Program-made: the position numbers and the translations under genes | In this document: one piece after another, positions 34,165 to 45,800 of the stretch | Layout: each line of letters opens with the position of its first letter | Numbering within the stretch: the first letter of the stretch is position 1 | From: Pleodorina starrii | Lineage: Eukaryota > Chlorophyta > Chlorophyceae > Chlamydomonadales > Volvocaceae | Reading direction: 5' to 3' | Length of the DNA: 64,000 bases | NCBI GenBank assembly: GCA_030267565.1 | Contig: BRXU01000001.1 | Coordinates: 9,403,001-9,467,000 of the forward strand | Notes under the pieces: model-generated | Databases searched by the model: none | What the model saw: only the letters and a program-made list of their open reading frames with translations | Told to the model about the DNA's origin: nothing

Positions 34165-35775
34165 ATGGCTGTCCCCTTCACCGGCGGAGGCGGATATGCA
34201 GGTGGGATGCCAACCCTGATAGCCTGCGCAGTCATGTCCGTCGCTCTGAAGTATGGTCCAATTACGAGGACCGCGGATTACGACGACTCGATCTGCCCCT
34301 TGCGCGGCGCGCAGATGGTGTCGCCACAGATGGTGACGCAGTTGGCACGACCTCTGCCGAAGCAGACAGTCGATAAGGGCAAAATCTGGACCGTCTTCGT
34401 CGGCGGGGCTGTCCTCCTATTCGGCGTCACTATCGTCGCGGAGAACAACGAGCAGTTCTTCCCAGCCATCTCTCGGGCAAACAAAGCCTTCCGGATGACC
34501 TCGAAGCAGATGGACGTGAGTGGCGAGCAATTGTCGGTTCGGCTCTACTCCTCCCTCCCTCCTCCCTCCCACCCACGCCCCCAGGCCGTGGCGGTTTGAA
34601 GCACTTGGCTGCGCCCCACCAGACAGGGGAACCGGGGGTCCCATGCGCAGGGCCCAAGACACCCACCTTGTCACACGTGCCGCACCCCGCACGGCAGCCT
34701 TGCTGGGTCACCGATGTGCCGCAGCCCGTACTGATGACAGTGCCTGGTCGCCTAGGAAGAATGGAAAATGGATGCTTGTTGGCCGCTACGTAGCACTAGT
34801 TGTCCGCGTCCGCAAAAGCTTCTCCCGGCGGCGGCCTGGGGAGGGCTCCGCTGCCCATGAACCGGCCGCTGCCCATGAACCGGCCGCTGCCCATGAACCG
34901 GCCGCTGCCCATAAACCGGCCGCTGCACATAAACCGGCCGCTGCCCATGAACCGGCCGCTGCCCATAAACCGGCCGCGGGTTCTCGCGGATGAGAGCAAC
35001 GCGTTCACCGACAGCGGCGCACAGCTCGCACAAACACACGCGCGCGTGTGTACGGCATAGGGAACGCGGTAGCTGCGCTCAACCCCGGAGGGGGGGCGTT
35101 CCTGGGGTTGCACAGCCGCGATGCACCTGATGCCCGCGCGCGCGGCTAATGCAGGAGATGGAGGAGCGACAAAGGAAGGAGGAGGAGCTCCTCAGCCTGC
35201 GCCAGGCGCAATACGATGAGGAGCAGCGGCAGATGGCGCTGGTGCAGCAGGGGATGAAGGAGGCCCGGACCAAGGTGCTGGGGGCAGGAGCAGGCGCGCA
35301 GCAGGCGGCGGCGGCGGCAGAGGCGGCGGCGGCGGCAGAGCCGGCGGCGGCGGCAGAGCCGGCGGCGGCGCCAGTGGCCCAGGCGGCCGCAGCGCCAGTG
35401 GCTCAGGCGGCGGAGTCGCACACCGAGCCGGAGGCCCCGGTGAGCGCCAGCGCCAGCAGCACGCCGTACGTTGTCGTACAGGATGCTGTTCCGGACATGG
35501 GCGCCGTGGCCTGGCCGGCTGGTGCCGGCGCCGCCGCGGCGGCGGCCCCGGCGATTGCAAGCACGAGCGCGCACGCCGAGGAGGCGCCGGCAGCTGGCGC
35601 GAACGGGCAGCTGGAGGCCAGCCTGACGGGCGCGGGCGCCGCCGGGGCGTCGGTGTCGGTGCCGGCAGAGGAGGAGGCGGAGGCGCGGCTGGCGCGGCTA
35701 CAGGGGTTCGTGTCGGGGACGATGGCAGGGGGCAAGAGCCCGCTTGAGGCTTACAAGGCACAGCAGCGGCAGTGA
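34165..35775 (+). CDS. Unknown membrane protein with coiled coil and Ala-rich tail
   Basis: Two exons, 34165-34515 and 35155-35775, join in phase 0 (GAC|GTGAGT ... TGCAG|GAG) to give 323 residues. The start was placed at the ATG giving MAVPFTGGGGYAGG; the frame is open further upstream but composition changes there. A moderately hydrophobic stretch (about residues 16-30) is followed by a good transmembrane segment in the sequence KIWTVFVGGAVLLFGVTIVA (about 73-92), then NNEQFFPAISRANKAF. Exon 2 begins with a highly charged coiled coil (EMEERQRKEEELLSLRQAQ) and continues into an Ala/Pro/Glu-rich, probably disordered tail ending SPLEAYKAQQRQ. I do not recognise the family; a single-pass anchored adaptor would fit. 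The 639-bp intron carries a minisatellite. Confidence 0.6.
34849..34974 (+). repeat. 18-bp minisatellite, seven units
   Basis: Seven perfect-length units of CGCTGCCCATGAACCGGC with ATA/CACAT variants, inside the intron of the membrane/coiled-coil gene. The unit is a multiple of three and open in two frames, but the flanking splice sites keep it out of the coding sequence. Confidence 0.85.
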
Positions 35776-38402
35776 GCGAGCGGGCGTGTCCTCGTGTCAG
35801 CGGACAGCTTACGTCCTTGCGACGACACAGAGTGTGTCAGCATTACGAGGGCCGGGAGTGGACGTGTAGAGTGGGCGGGAGCGGATTTGTGTGAAGCGTA
35901 CATGGGTGCAGAGAATAGTCTTGGGTAGCCTGTTGAGGGTGAGCGTTGAGTACGGGCCAGCTATCTGTTGCGACTTGGCGCCCGGGAGGCGGCCCGGGTC
36001 CTATGCATACGTTAAAAGTTGCTGTCGGGCCAGCGTCGGGGGTGCCACCTCGCGCCACTTGGGGCGGTTGGGGCGGTTGGGGCGCGGTTGGGGCTAGACG
36101 CCGTGGAGAGGCTTTGCGTGTTCCGGCGTGTGGGCACGCACGCACGCTTGTGTGGGGGCTGAGGAGCGCCGGAGGACGTGGCCGCTTGCAGCGGCGCAGG
36201 ACCGCGCGGAGCGCAGAACTGCGGAGTGCGCGGCGGCCCATTTGCGCGGGGGTGGTGCCCTGATGTGCTAAGTGCGTCTGCTGAGGGGCCCGGGCAGGCA
36301 AAGGTTGGGGGGCGTGTTGTCGGGGCCGTTGCCTGGGTACACATACGGTCATCCAGGCCTCGTATGTTCAACGGCCAGGTCGCTCGCTAGGAGGGGCGTT
36401 GCAGTGCCCGATTCTTGACGCAGTGGCATCGGCCGCCGGGGGCTGCGGGACGCCGGTGTCAGTCCGCAAGAGTCATTGCGCTGCGGCAAAGCGGCTGCTG
36501 GACGCGCTACGGTCGCCACGGTGACGATGCTTTGAGGCGTTTGTGTGTGTTCTGCTGAGAAGGGCACTCGGAGGCGCGCATCGCCGACGGATGCAGGATG
36601 GAGCGGTAGGACGTGTCGTTGGGCGTGCCAAGCGCCGCACCATTTGTCTTGGGCAGGGCGGTACGGCCAGGGCGGGCGCCTCTCCACGTCGGCCTTCGTC
36701 GGAACGAGCAGCCACGCGTGGTTGGGGACGCCCACACTGCACCCACTGTTGTGCGCCCACCCGCGCGGGTGCCGGGCCCCGTGAAGCGGGGCAGGGTACG
36801 TAGTGCACACTTGCTTGGCGGACACCAGAACCGGGAACACGAGCTTGGACTGGATTTCGTCTTTTGGTGCGTGCACTTGCCGAATAGGGCAAAGTTTTCC
36901 GACGGCGCGGTATTTCTGAACTCTGTTCGCACTTGAAGGATTTCATCGTGGCGTTGTGGTCTGGGGAGGCGACAACAGGCGACACCACCTGACACTACAT
37001 GACGATGTGGCTTCGCGGCCGGCCCGCCCGCCGCCTTGCGCTCGCTCATCGCCAACTCCCCTCCAGCCGCTCTGGGGGCACCTTGCACCGATGTTGCGCG
37101 CCAGCCATCTGTCAACCCCCATGGGGCCTCCCACACCTGAACCACGCCTTCCACGCCCGTGCCCACTGCCCAGCCCGCCGTGCCTTCCATCCTTCCGCAG
37201 TCCGGCTGCCGGTAATCCAAATGTGACTGCGTCTCTTGACCACCTAAACGATGAAAGGGGCCCCTGGTAGGCGTTACCAACGGCTTGCCCGACACCTGTC
37301 TCGAAAAAACGAAACAAGTCGGCCCCCGACCTCACCGCGGGCTCTGCATGACGTGAGCCGGGCATCACACGCCTCGCACTTTCCAGAGCTCGCGCGGAGC
37401 TTCTTCACAAGACCTTGGCAGCACCTACCGATTTTCCAGCGGGCACCGGCGTCCGGGCGGGTCTCCTTCCGCGCCACCCTACAGCCATGGCCTACAGTGC
37501 CCGGCAACAGCCGCACCGTCGCACCGCGCAGCTCACGTCGTCCGGCCCGGCCACACCTGCCACTTGCGCACCGCGCCGTCCTCGCTCACCGCCGCACCCC
37601 ACCACACTGCCCTGCCCGCTGTTCAGGCGCCCCAAGGGTTCACGTTCGCCCCCAAGGCCCCCGGGCGGCCTCCGCTGCACATCCGGGCTGCGCACGCGGC
37701 TCCGCGCACCGCCACCACAACGCGTCGATGGGCGACGGAGTGTAACGGAGCGAAAAATGCGCAGCCGAGGGGCGCAACTGCAGGTGGCCGACAACCCGCT
37801 TCAGGGCCCGGCTGACACACTCATGGAACGCACGGAACAACGCACGGAACGGAACAACAGCCAGCCCCCAAAGGCAAACCCGCGCCCCCTGCTGGTAGGA
37901 ATAGCAAGTGGAATGTCGCCGCGGCAGGAGGGTCGCCATCCGTGCAGCGCCAGTCCCGTCCGCCGCTTGCTGTGTGCCAGGCGCAGGCCCATACCGGCGC
38001 CCCCGCCCCCTCCCCATCCCACGCCCTGGCCCCCACGTCGCATTTCCATGACGCTCTGTCCCAACCCCTCCAACCCCCACCCCGCGTCCTCCACGCATCC
38101 TAAATCCCAGAAACCCCAGGCTGGTCCAACTTGTACGGTGTGAACGACCGGGTGAACGAACACCACCTTCAGCGTCGCTCACACAGCCACAGAAAAAACG
38201 CCATCTTGTACCCTTGGCGGCGCGTTTCACTCGGCCCACAGGATACTACGACGCATGCAAGCGCAGATCCCAGCGCCGTCCCCCAACCCCCAACATCCCT
38301 TCCGCGACCCTGTCCTGCAGCCGCGCGCAGCCGCGCGCCGCGCCGCGCAGCACTCCGTCGCCAAACCGTGCTCCCCCCGTCCCCGGCCTCCCGCTGCCTG
38401 CA
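35776..38402. other. Convergent intergenic region, no gene supported
   Basis: It lies between the stops of two converging genes and presumably holds both 3' UTRs. A plus-strand TGTAA lies at 37741-37745, rather far (2 kb) from the upstream gene. Many frames are open on both strands, but none has a motif or matching splice partners. A short tandem GGTTGGGGC repeat is at about 36062-36090. Confidence 0.45.
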
Positions 38403-41400
38403 CTACCCGTCCTTCTTGCCCTTGTCCTTCTTGCTCTTGTCCTTCTTGTCCTTATCCTTTTTGTCCTTCTTGCTAGACTCCTTGCCTGACTCCTTCTTGG
38501 CATCCTCCTTGCCAGACTCCTTACCAGACTCCTTGCCATCCTTTCCATCCTTGCCGCTCTTGTCTTTATGCTTCTTCTTCTCCTTCTTCTTCTCTTCCCC
38601 GTCGCCGCTGCCGCCATCCGCAGCCGCCGCCGCCTGCGCCGCTGCTCCGCCTGGTCGGGCCGCGACGTCGCCGTTGGCAGTCACCGCCACGCCGCCGCCG
38701 TTGGCATGCGCAACCGGCTTGGGCGCCGCCGCTGGCGTCGCCGCACCCGAGGGTCCCGCCGCGGCCGCAGTCCCCGCTCCCGCTGCATCCTGCCGCCCAT
38801 CCGCCTCTCTGTCCTTCTTCTTCTTCTCCTTCTTCTTCTCGCTCTTCTCCTTGTCCTTCTCCTTGTCTTTCTCCTTCGCCTTCTTATCGGCCTTGTCGCC
38901 GCCCGTGTCCGCCGGCACGGCGGCCGCCCCTTTGCCGCCGCCGTCCTTGTCCTTCCCCCTGTCACCCCTCTCCTTGTCCTTCTTCTTATCGCTCTTGCTG
39001 CCCTTGTGCTTGCCTGCCGACGCGTCCGCGACGCCGTTGGCCAGCGCCGGCGTCACCGCCGCTGGCGCTGCCGCCACCGCCGCCGCTGGCGCCGGCGTCG
39101 TCGCATTACCGTCGCCGGCGCCCGACGGCCCGTCGCCGGCGCCGCCCCGCTCCTCCTCCTGCTTCCGCCGCCGCTTGCCCTTCGGATCCTCGGGAACTTC
39201 AGAGTTCCGCTTCCGCTTGTTGTGTCCTTTGTGGTCCGCTCCATTCGCCTGCCCCTCGACCGCCGACTTTCCCTTCTTGTCCGCCGCTGTCGCCGGCGTT
39301 GCCGCCGCCGGCGTTGCCGCTGCCGGCGTTGCCGCCGCCGGCGTTGCCGCCGCCGCCGTCGCAGTCTCCGCCTTGTGCTTCTCCTTCTTCTTCTTCTTAT
39401 CCTTCCCGGCGGACCCGTCGGCGGCAGGCTGCGCAGCGGCCGTCGGAGGCTCCGCCTCCGCGTCGTCCATCTCCGCGTCCAAACCTGCGGCTGGCGGGGG
39501 CGAGGTGCGGCGCAACCAAGGACAGGACCGTCCATGTAAGCAAGCTGACCGGCCAAAGACCACACAACCACCCATCCAAGGATCACCCCAGCCAGCTGGC
39601 AAGGGCCACCGCCCGCCCGGCCGCCCGCCAGCACCCCCAGAGCTCACACATCCCAGTCCTCGAGCCCCACCTGTCCAGTCATCCATCAGAGTCGGCGGCT
39701 CAGGCAGCTTCACGCCGGGGTGTACGAAGTCCGCGGCGCCGGTTCCCGGGTCCAGCATCGAGCCCGTGATCTGGAAGAAGCCGCCATGGTCGCGCGCCCT
39801 GCGAGGAAACACACACATACGTACACATACACAATAAGGACACATGCATCAAGGACGCACGTGCGCGTGCAGGAGAGGGCTGAGAGCAGCGGGAGGGTTT
39901 TAGGGTTCCAGTGCACGGTGAGGCGCGCGGCCGCCGCGGCAGCGGCTGGTACTTGCTCTGTGTGTCTAAGGAGAGGCGGGAGAGCGGCGGCCGCGGCGGC
40001 CTGCCGGGTGCGGGCCCCCACCCGCATCTGCGGTTCGATGTCGCATGTCCCAGTTCCTTTCTCGCCAGTGCGTATTGCTACTGAGTACAAGCCCGCCGCG
40101 GCGTGCTCGAGAAGCCGGGCGGAAGACGGCAATGCCCAACCCCATCCCCGCCACCCCCGCCGCCGCCGCCGCGTCCCAGCACCGCCTAGCAAACCCGCCG
40201 CCTCAACAGCCGCCACGGCCACAAGCACCTCCAGACAGACGCCTCCGCATCGCCTTGGACGGACGGACAACGTGTGCTGTGTGCGGCTGCGGGCGCCCGC
40301 GTCTAGGGCGGCTGCTGCCTGGGGCAACGGCGCACCCTGCCGCCCCCCGGTTTTGCTCATGTTCAACCCCAACGGCCCCGCAGCCGTTGCGGCCGTTGCG
40401 GTTCGCGGCGAGATCGCGGGGCCGCTGCGGCCGTTCGGGGAAGCGCTGGCCTGCTGCTTCCAGCCGGCTGCCCGGAAGCAGCGGGAAGCAGCGGTCAGCA
40501 CCGCCCGGCGGTCCCGTCCCGGTGTCGCTGCTGCCGCCCGCCCGCCCACCCGCCGCCGAAAGGAGGGAGGCGGCGTGCCCCACCGGGACCCGCCGAAGAA
40601 GGAGCCGCACACGAAGCGGTACGTGGCGCCGGTCCCGACGCTGCGCTGCACTGAGGCGCCTCGGCCGGCGCTTGCCTCCTGCCCCGACCCCGGCCCGTTG
40701 CGCAATCCTGGCGCATCCGTACTCGGGGGCATGCAAAACACGCCGTCGTCCGAGCAGCACGAGAGCGACGGCGAAGCCCAACCCCACCGCCGCCACCCTG
40801 CCCCCCAGGGGACCCATCGCCGCGCCGCCAGCTGGCGCCGCCCGTCCCTGCCCCCCCCCGGCCCTCCGCGCATCGCTCCCTCACCCAGCCTGAACCTTAC
40901 CGCGTTCGCCCGGGTGAAATGAGCCGTCGCGAAGCGGGGACAGGCCAGCGGAGGCCAGCCAGCCAGCCAACCCAACGAACCCCCTCCCCGCGTCCCTCGT
41001 CCCCGACTCACTCCTCGACTTTGAAGACCACGTAGCTGTGCTCCGCGATCTGGTGCTGCGGCTGCTTCGTGTGGATCCATTTGGCCTCCTGTGCGCGGGG
41101 GGGGGAGGGGCCGAGGGGACAAGTGGGCACGAGGCGGGGGAGTGGGGGAGCAGGGGGGTGAGGATGGACAACATACCGTAGCGCAGAGATGGGATGAGGG
41201 GCAAGAGGGCAGGTCGATGGGAGAGCGAGGAGGAGAGACGGGGTAAGGCGGTAAGGCACGGTAAGAGGCAGGCCGGCGAGAGGGAGGAAAAGGCGCGGCG
41301 CGGCGGGGCACTGAGGGACTGCCCCACGCACGGCACCGCCCCCCGGCGCGGCGCACGTGCCCTCGGGACACCGCATCACAACCAGCCACCGCCGCCCTCT

Positions 41401-42462
41401 AAAAGCATCCCCGGCCAGCCCCTTCCTTCTAAGGGTGCGCCCCTAGGCCCCCTGTGCAGCGCTCGGCCCCCTACAGCTCCGCTGCCCGCCTGGCGGTGGT
41501 GCGTCGGTGCTGGTCGGACGGGAAGCGACGCGCGGCGGAGGAAAGCTCAAGGGCCGGACGGGAGGGGGCCACGGAGGGGCGGAGGCGGCGCGTTGGGCCG
41601 CACGCGGTGGGGCACCGCCCGCACCTCTAGGAGGAAGTGGAGGTCCTCCATGACGCTGCGGGCGGGGATGGTCACATTGAACACCCCCAGCACCAGGGCG
41701 CTCATGTAGTCCTCGCCGATGTGGTTGACACGGCCCACTGGAGAGCGGGTGGGGGGCGGGGGGAGCGGGTGGGGAGAGGTAGGAGGGGGTGGTGGGCAGG
41801 TGGTGCGAGGGGTGCGCAGGAACCGGGGGAAGGGTAGAATGTGATGGCCCCCGGGGGCGGTGGGCGAAGGCGACTCCAGAGACCGTGTTTGTTCGGCAGT
41901 GACGAGACCCGAAGCCGTGGAGGGGTCGTGCATATCACAGGGGGCCGCATGCATGCGCCGGGGTAGGCGCGCTTGCAGGGTCGCTCACCGAGTGTCATGC
42001 CGGGGGCGGGTTTGAAGACGAGGACGTCGGCGCGGACATCCAGGTGGAAGTACGGGAAGTATGGATGGATAACCGGCTGCAAGCAGAAGGTTTGCGGTCA
42101 ATTGCGCGACTTGAGTCAGGCGGCTGGGGCGGCGGAGCATGCGGACGCGCAGCGCGGAATTCGCACCTTCTTAGTGAGAATTTCAATGTTTGAGTACGCG
42201 ACCAGGACGCCGTCAATTTCATCGACATATCTGGGAAATAGAGAAGGGTAGCCGGATGGTGTCGGTCGGCAAACTGGCGACTTGGCGGCGCAATTAGCGC
42301 TCACAGCACCCATGCAAAGACCCATAAGCACCTTAGAAGATTTGCGTTCAGCTGCTCTTTGACGCCTTCCAATACGTTATCAACCGTGCTAGGATGAAGC
42401 TCAACTGCGAAGAGTGTCCGCGTCTTGTAAAGCGCGTTGCGGCTAATTGTTGAAGCGCTCAT
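38403..42462 (-). CDS. RPA43: DNA-directed RNA polymerase I subunit RPA43
   Basis: Seven in-phase exons give 560 residues: 42462-42332, 42230-42167, 42076-41989, 41737-41625, 41088-41012, 39798-39671, 39484-38403. The N-terminal part matches the RPB7-like fold of RPA43: LHPSTVDNVLEGVKEQLNA, then DEIDGVLVAYSNIEIL, then YFPYFHLDVRADVLVFKP (about residues 70-90). The OB-fold follows: VGRVNHIGEDYMSALVLGVF, then HSYVVFKVEE and GGFFQITGSM (about 95-190). RPA43 forms part of the Pol I stalk with RPA14 and contacts Rrn3 for rRNA transcription. The last exon codes a long Lys/Asp/Ala-rich tail ending in repeated KKDK, much longer than in yeast but similar in kind to the animal protein; it is probably disordered. 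An upstream in-frame ATG at 42534 would add 24 residues and is judged 5' UTR. Confidence 0.85.
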
Positions 42463-42884
42463 TTTGATTCTTTTTTCATGAAGCCATAGCACGAAGACAC
42501 AGCGAACGCCTAGGTCCGTTAATACAATCAACAATGAATAGCGAACGAAACTAGCCTCCGCTTAGCATACAAAGTGACAAATAACAGTGGCAGTCAACCA
42601 GCACAGTTAGGCGTAGAGTTTCGTTGAAGCGGGTTTGCGCAGCAGAGTCATGGCATCAACCGACTTCAACCGCCGTCCGTATTTCTTTGCGAAGACCTGC
42701 TTCCTCACTTCGGCAAGGAGCAGCATATACAAACTCAACATTTACCGTCAAATGAAACAATTAACGATGCATAACTACGCTGCAGCAGTATGAATTATGG
42801 CTGTTGTATGATGCCTGAACTAGCTGCTGGCTTGATATTGCCTTGATCTATTTACGTTTTTACTCCGTTGCAAAAACAAACAAA
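42463..42884. promoter_or_regulatory. Shared promoter region of RPA43 and COG7
   Basis: Only 422 bp separate the divergent start codons. Composition falls to about 45 % GC, well below the genes on both sides. No repeat or coding frame is seen. A bidirectional promoter is inferred from the geometry. Confidence 0.5.
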
Positions 42885-45800
42885 ATGGTTGACGTCGGTG
42901 ACTTTGCGGAGGACGGGTTCGACTCGATCTCCTGGGTTAACCAGGCTTGCAGAACACGGCCGGCGGAGGAGCCCCTGGAGAAATTTCTCGCGGAGCTGGA
43001 GATGCGGCTCCAGTTGAGCGCGGAAGACATCGAGGCGACGCTCAGCGACAACAGCGCACAGGCCATGCGTCGCATCCCCTTCGCCATCCAGGAGATTTAC
43101 CGGCTGCAAGGGGACATTCAGGGTATGCAGGACCAGGTCCAAGTCATGGCGCAAACAGTCCAGCGCGATGCCGGGGAGGCTCGCGCCAGCGTCGGCCACA
43201 TCTCGGAGCTGCACCGTGTGAAAGCCAACATGGAGAGCGCTTGCAGCTCCCTGAAGGAGGCCACGGAGCTGTCGGGACTCTTCGTCAAGGTGGAGGAGGT
43301 GTTTGCGGCGGGCGACCTGCCCAAGGTGGCGGAAATCCTGGCCTCCATGCGCCGCAGCCTGAGCCTCGTGGGCGACGTGCCCGAATTCCGCGCAGGTCCG
43401 TGGTGGGTGGCGGCCATCCGGGGGAAACGCACCCGGAGGACGGTGACCCGAGGCTGTCCCCGCGTGGGCGATGCTTGCGTACGGGAGGGGTAGCCAGGGC
43501 CCGAGGGCGTGGCCAGCCGCTCGGCCAGCCGTGCCTGACGTGGCCCCTGACGTGTACCCATTCCGCCCGCCAGGCCGCCAGAAGCTGCGCGCGCTGGAGG
43601 ACCGGCTTCAGACGCAGGTGGAGGGCAGCCTGGGCGAGGCGCTGGCCCGCGGCAGCGACGACGACAACACGCGGAAGCTGTGCGGGCTGCTGCTGGCGGT
43701 AGACAGGTGCGGCGCGGTCAGGTCGGGGGCCATGCGCCTAAAGGCATGGTAGGGGCCATGCCTTTGGCCGCATGGCCCCTACCCGCCGCATGGCCCCTAC
43801 CATGCGGCCAAAGGCATGGCTCCTACCATGCCTTTGGCAGGCAGGCAAAAGGCTACGGACGGATGCGGGCGTCGGGAGCCAATGTGGCTGCTGCTAAAGG
43901 GCCGGCCGGTGTGATGAGCGCAGGGGGGCCGCAGAAGTCGATCCATTCACATCTCGCGGTCGGGGTGGGGTGGGGGTCTTGGTGGATCTTTGGTGGATAT
44001 TGGCAGCTGCGGGGGTCGGGCAGACGGATCTACCGGAGACGGCCGCTGCAGGTTGGTGGTAGAATGGCTGGTCGGCGCTTTGGCCAGAAGGCAGGCAGGC
44101 CACCTGCGGCAACCACCAGACCAGGCCAGAGGCCAGTCCGGCGGCGGTGGCGGCCAGCTGACAACTCTGGCGCGCCGCGCGGCATGCTGCTGAGGACCCC
44201 AAGCCGCAACCCCCTCGCGCCTGCCTGCCGTACAGGTACGGCACCATTGAGAGCCTGTACGTCTCCACCAAGCTGGCCCAGGTTCACAATCTGTGGGAGG
44301 AGCACGCGTCCGCCTCGGCCTCGGCCGGGTTGGGCGCCGGCGGCGGCGGCGGCTCGGAGGCTGTGGCAGCGTGGCTGCCCGCCTTTCTTTCTCGGCTGCT
44401 GGCTCTGCTGCAAGCGGAGGCGGGGTGGGGGGCGGTGGTGCTGCCGGGCCACGCGGCGGCGCTGCTGGGGGCGCTCTGCCTGGAGGTGTTTGGCAAGGTG
44501 GGCCTGCGCCCTGGGGGGGCCCCCCTGGCCTGCGGGGGACCTGGCCTGCGGGGAAACAAGCAAGCGAGGGAAGATGAAGGAAGGTGCAGGGAAACGCCGC
44601 AGCGACGGGACGGCAGGCGACGAGGGCGGTGCGGCCTGCTGCCTCGGGGGCCTCTGAGGCACCATTCTGCCACCTTCCATCCTGACCTTACCGGACCTGC
44701 GCTGCCGCTGTCGGGCGCCGTCCGGTGCTCTCGGCGAACTCTCGCGCCCGACGGCGCACTCCCGTGGGCCTCCCTCTTCCCTCTCCCTCCCCCCACCTCC
44801 CCTACTCCCCTACTCCCCACCAATCCCTCCTCCAACGCCCGGCTGAGGTTCCCGGCCTCTCCCCTCCGCCTCTCCCCTCGTGCAGATCAGCAAGGCCGTG
44901 CGGGACCGGCTGGCGCCGCTTCGCGCCATCGGGCCCCTGTCGGCGCTGGCTCGGGAGCTGGGGTCGTTCGGTCGGGGGCTGCGGGAGCTGCTGGGGGAGG
45001 TGGAGCCGGGCAGGCGGCTGGAGATCATACAGCTGGTGAGGTGGGGGAGCGAGGTGTTATCTGGATGGAGGAGAGCGGGCAGGGCAGGCATGCGGATGTG
45101 GAAGGGGAGGGGCGGTGGAATGCAAAGCGCGGGGCGGGGCAGGCGCGTCGCCCTCCGGGGGCGCCTGAAGCAGGGATAAGGCCCCCGCGGGCGGCAAACC
45201 CCGGCGAGACGCGACGCTGCCGATCTTGCCGGACCTCGTGCACCGTACGGTTACAGGTGTACGGCCCGCTGGAGGACAAGGTGGCGGCATACGGCGAGCT
45301 GGAGGCGACGCAGCTGGAGGCGGACCTGCGGGCGGCGCTGCCGCCGCCGCCGCCGGCGTCGGCGACGCCGGGCGGCGCCCCCGCCGCTGCGGCGCCGGAG
45401 GACCCGGATGCGGCCGTGGCCCGACTGGCTGGCTCCATAAGGCCCGCCTTCACCGCACTGCACGCCGCCGTGGAGAGGTGCGGCAGGGGTAGGCAAGGAT
45501 AATGCCGCAGCTGTAGGAGTGTGTGCGTGTGTGTGAGAGAGAGGGGGGAGTAGTACTGGAACGTAAGGCCGGGTTGGTCTGCCGCCCAGGGCCTTGGGGG
45601 CAGGGAGGATTGGAGGCGGCACCGCAGCACGGGAGGCCGGGGAAAGGGCGGATTGTGGGGGGTTTACGGCGGAAGAGCGGCTTTCCTTCAAACTCTGGTG
45701 CCAAGCCCTCATCTCGCTGCCCTGGGCCGTGCAACTCTCTGCCCTATGCGCCTCCAAACCCCAAGCGTGACCTAACGTCGTAAATGCTACGCGGCGCGGC

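Noticed and set aside
34849..34974. CRISPR-like regular repeat
   Set aside because: The units are contiguous with no spacers, in a eukaryotic intron; it is a minisatellite.
38568..39539. 323-codon Leu/Arg-rich plus-strand frame
   Set aside because: Shadow of the Lys-rich tail of RPA43 (AAG codons read as CTT), with no independent motif or splice context.
38131..39837. 568-codon plus-strand frame with Leu/Phe/Ser-rich stretches resembling membrane segments
   Set aside because: Antisense of the RPA43 tail and its introns; the apparent hydrophobic runs come from complementing AAG and GAC codons.
39710..41389. 559-codon minus-strand frame between RPA43 exons 5 and 6
   Set aside because: It covers a GC-rich intron in a different frame from the RPA43 exons; composition is that of open GC-rich non-coding DNA.
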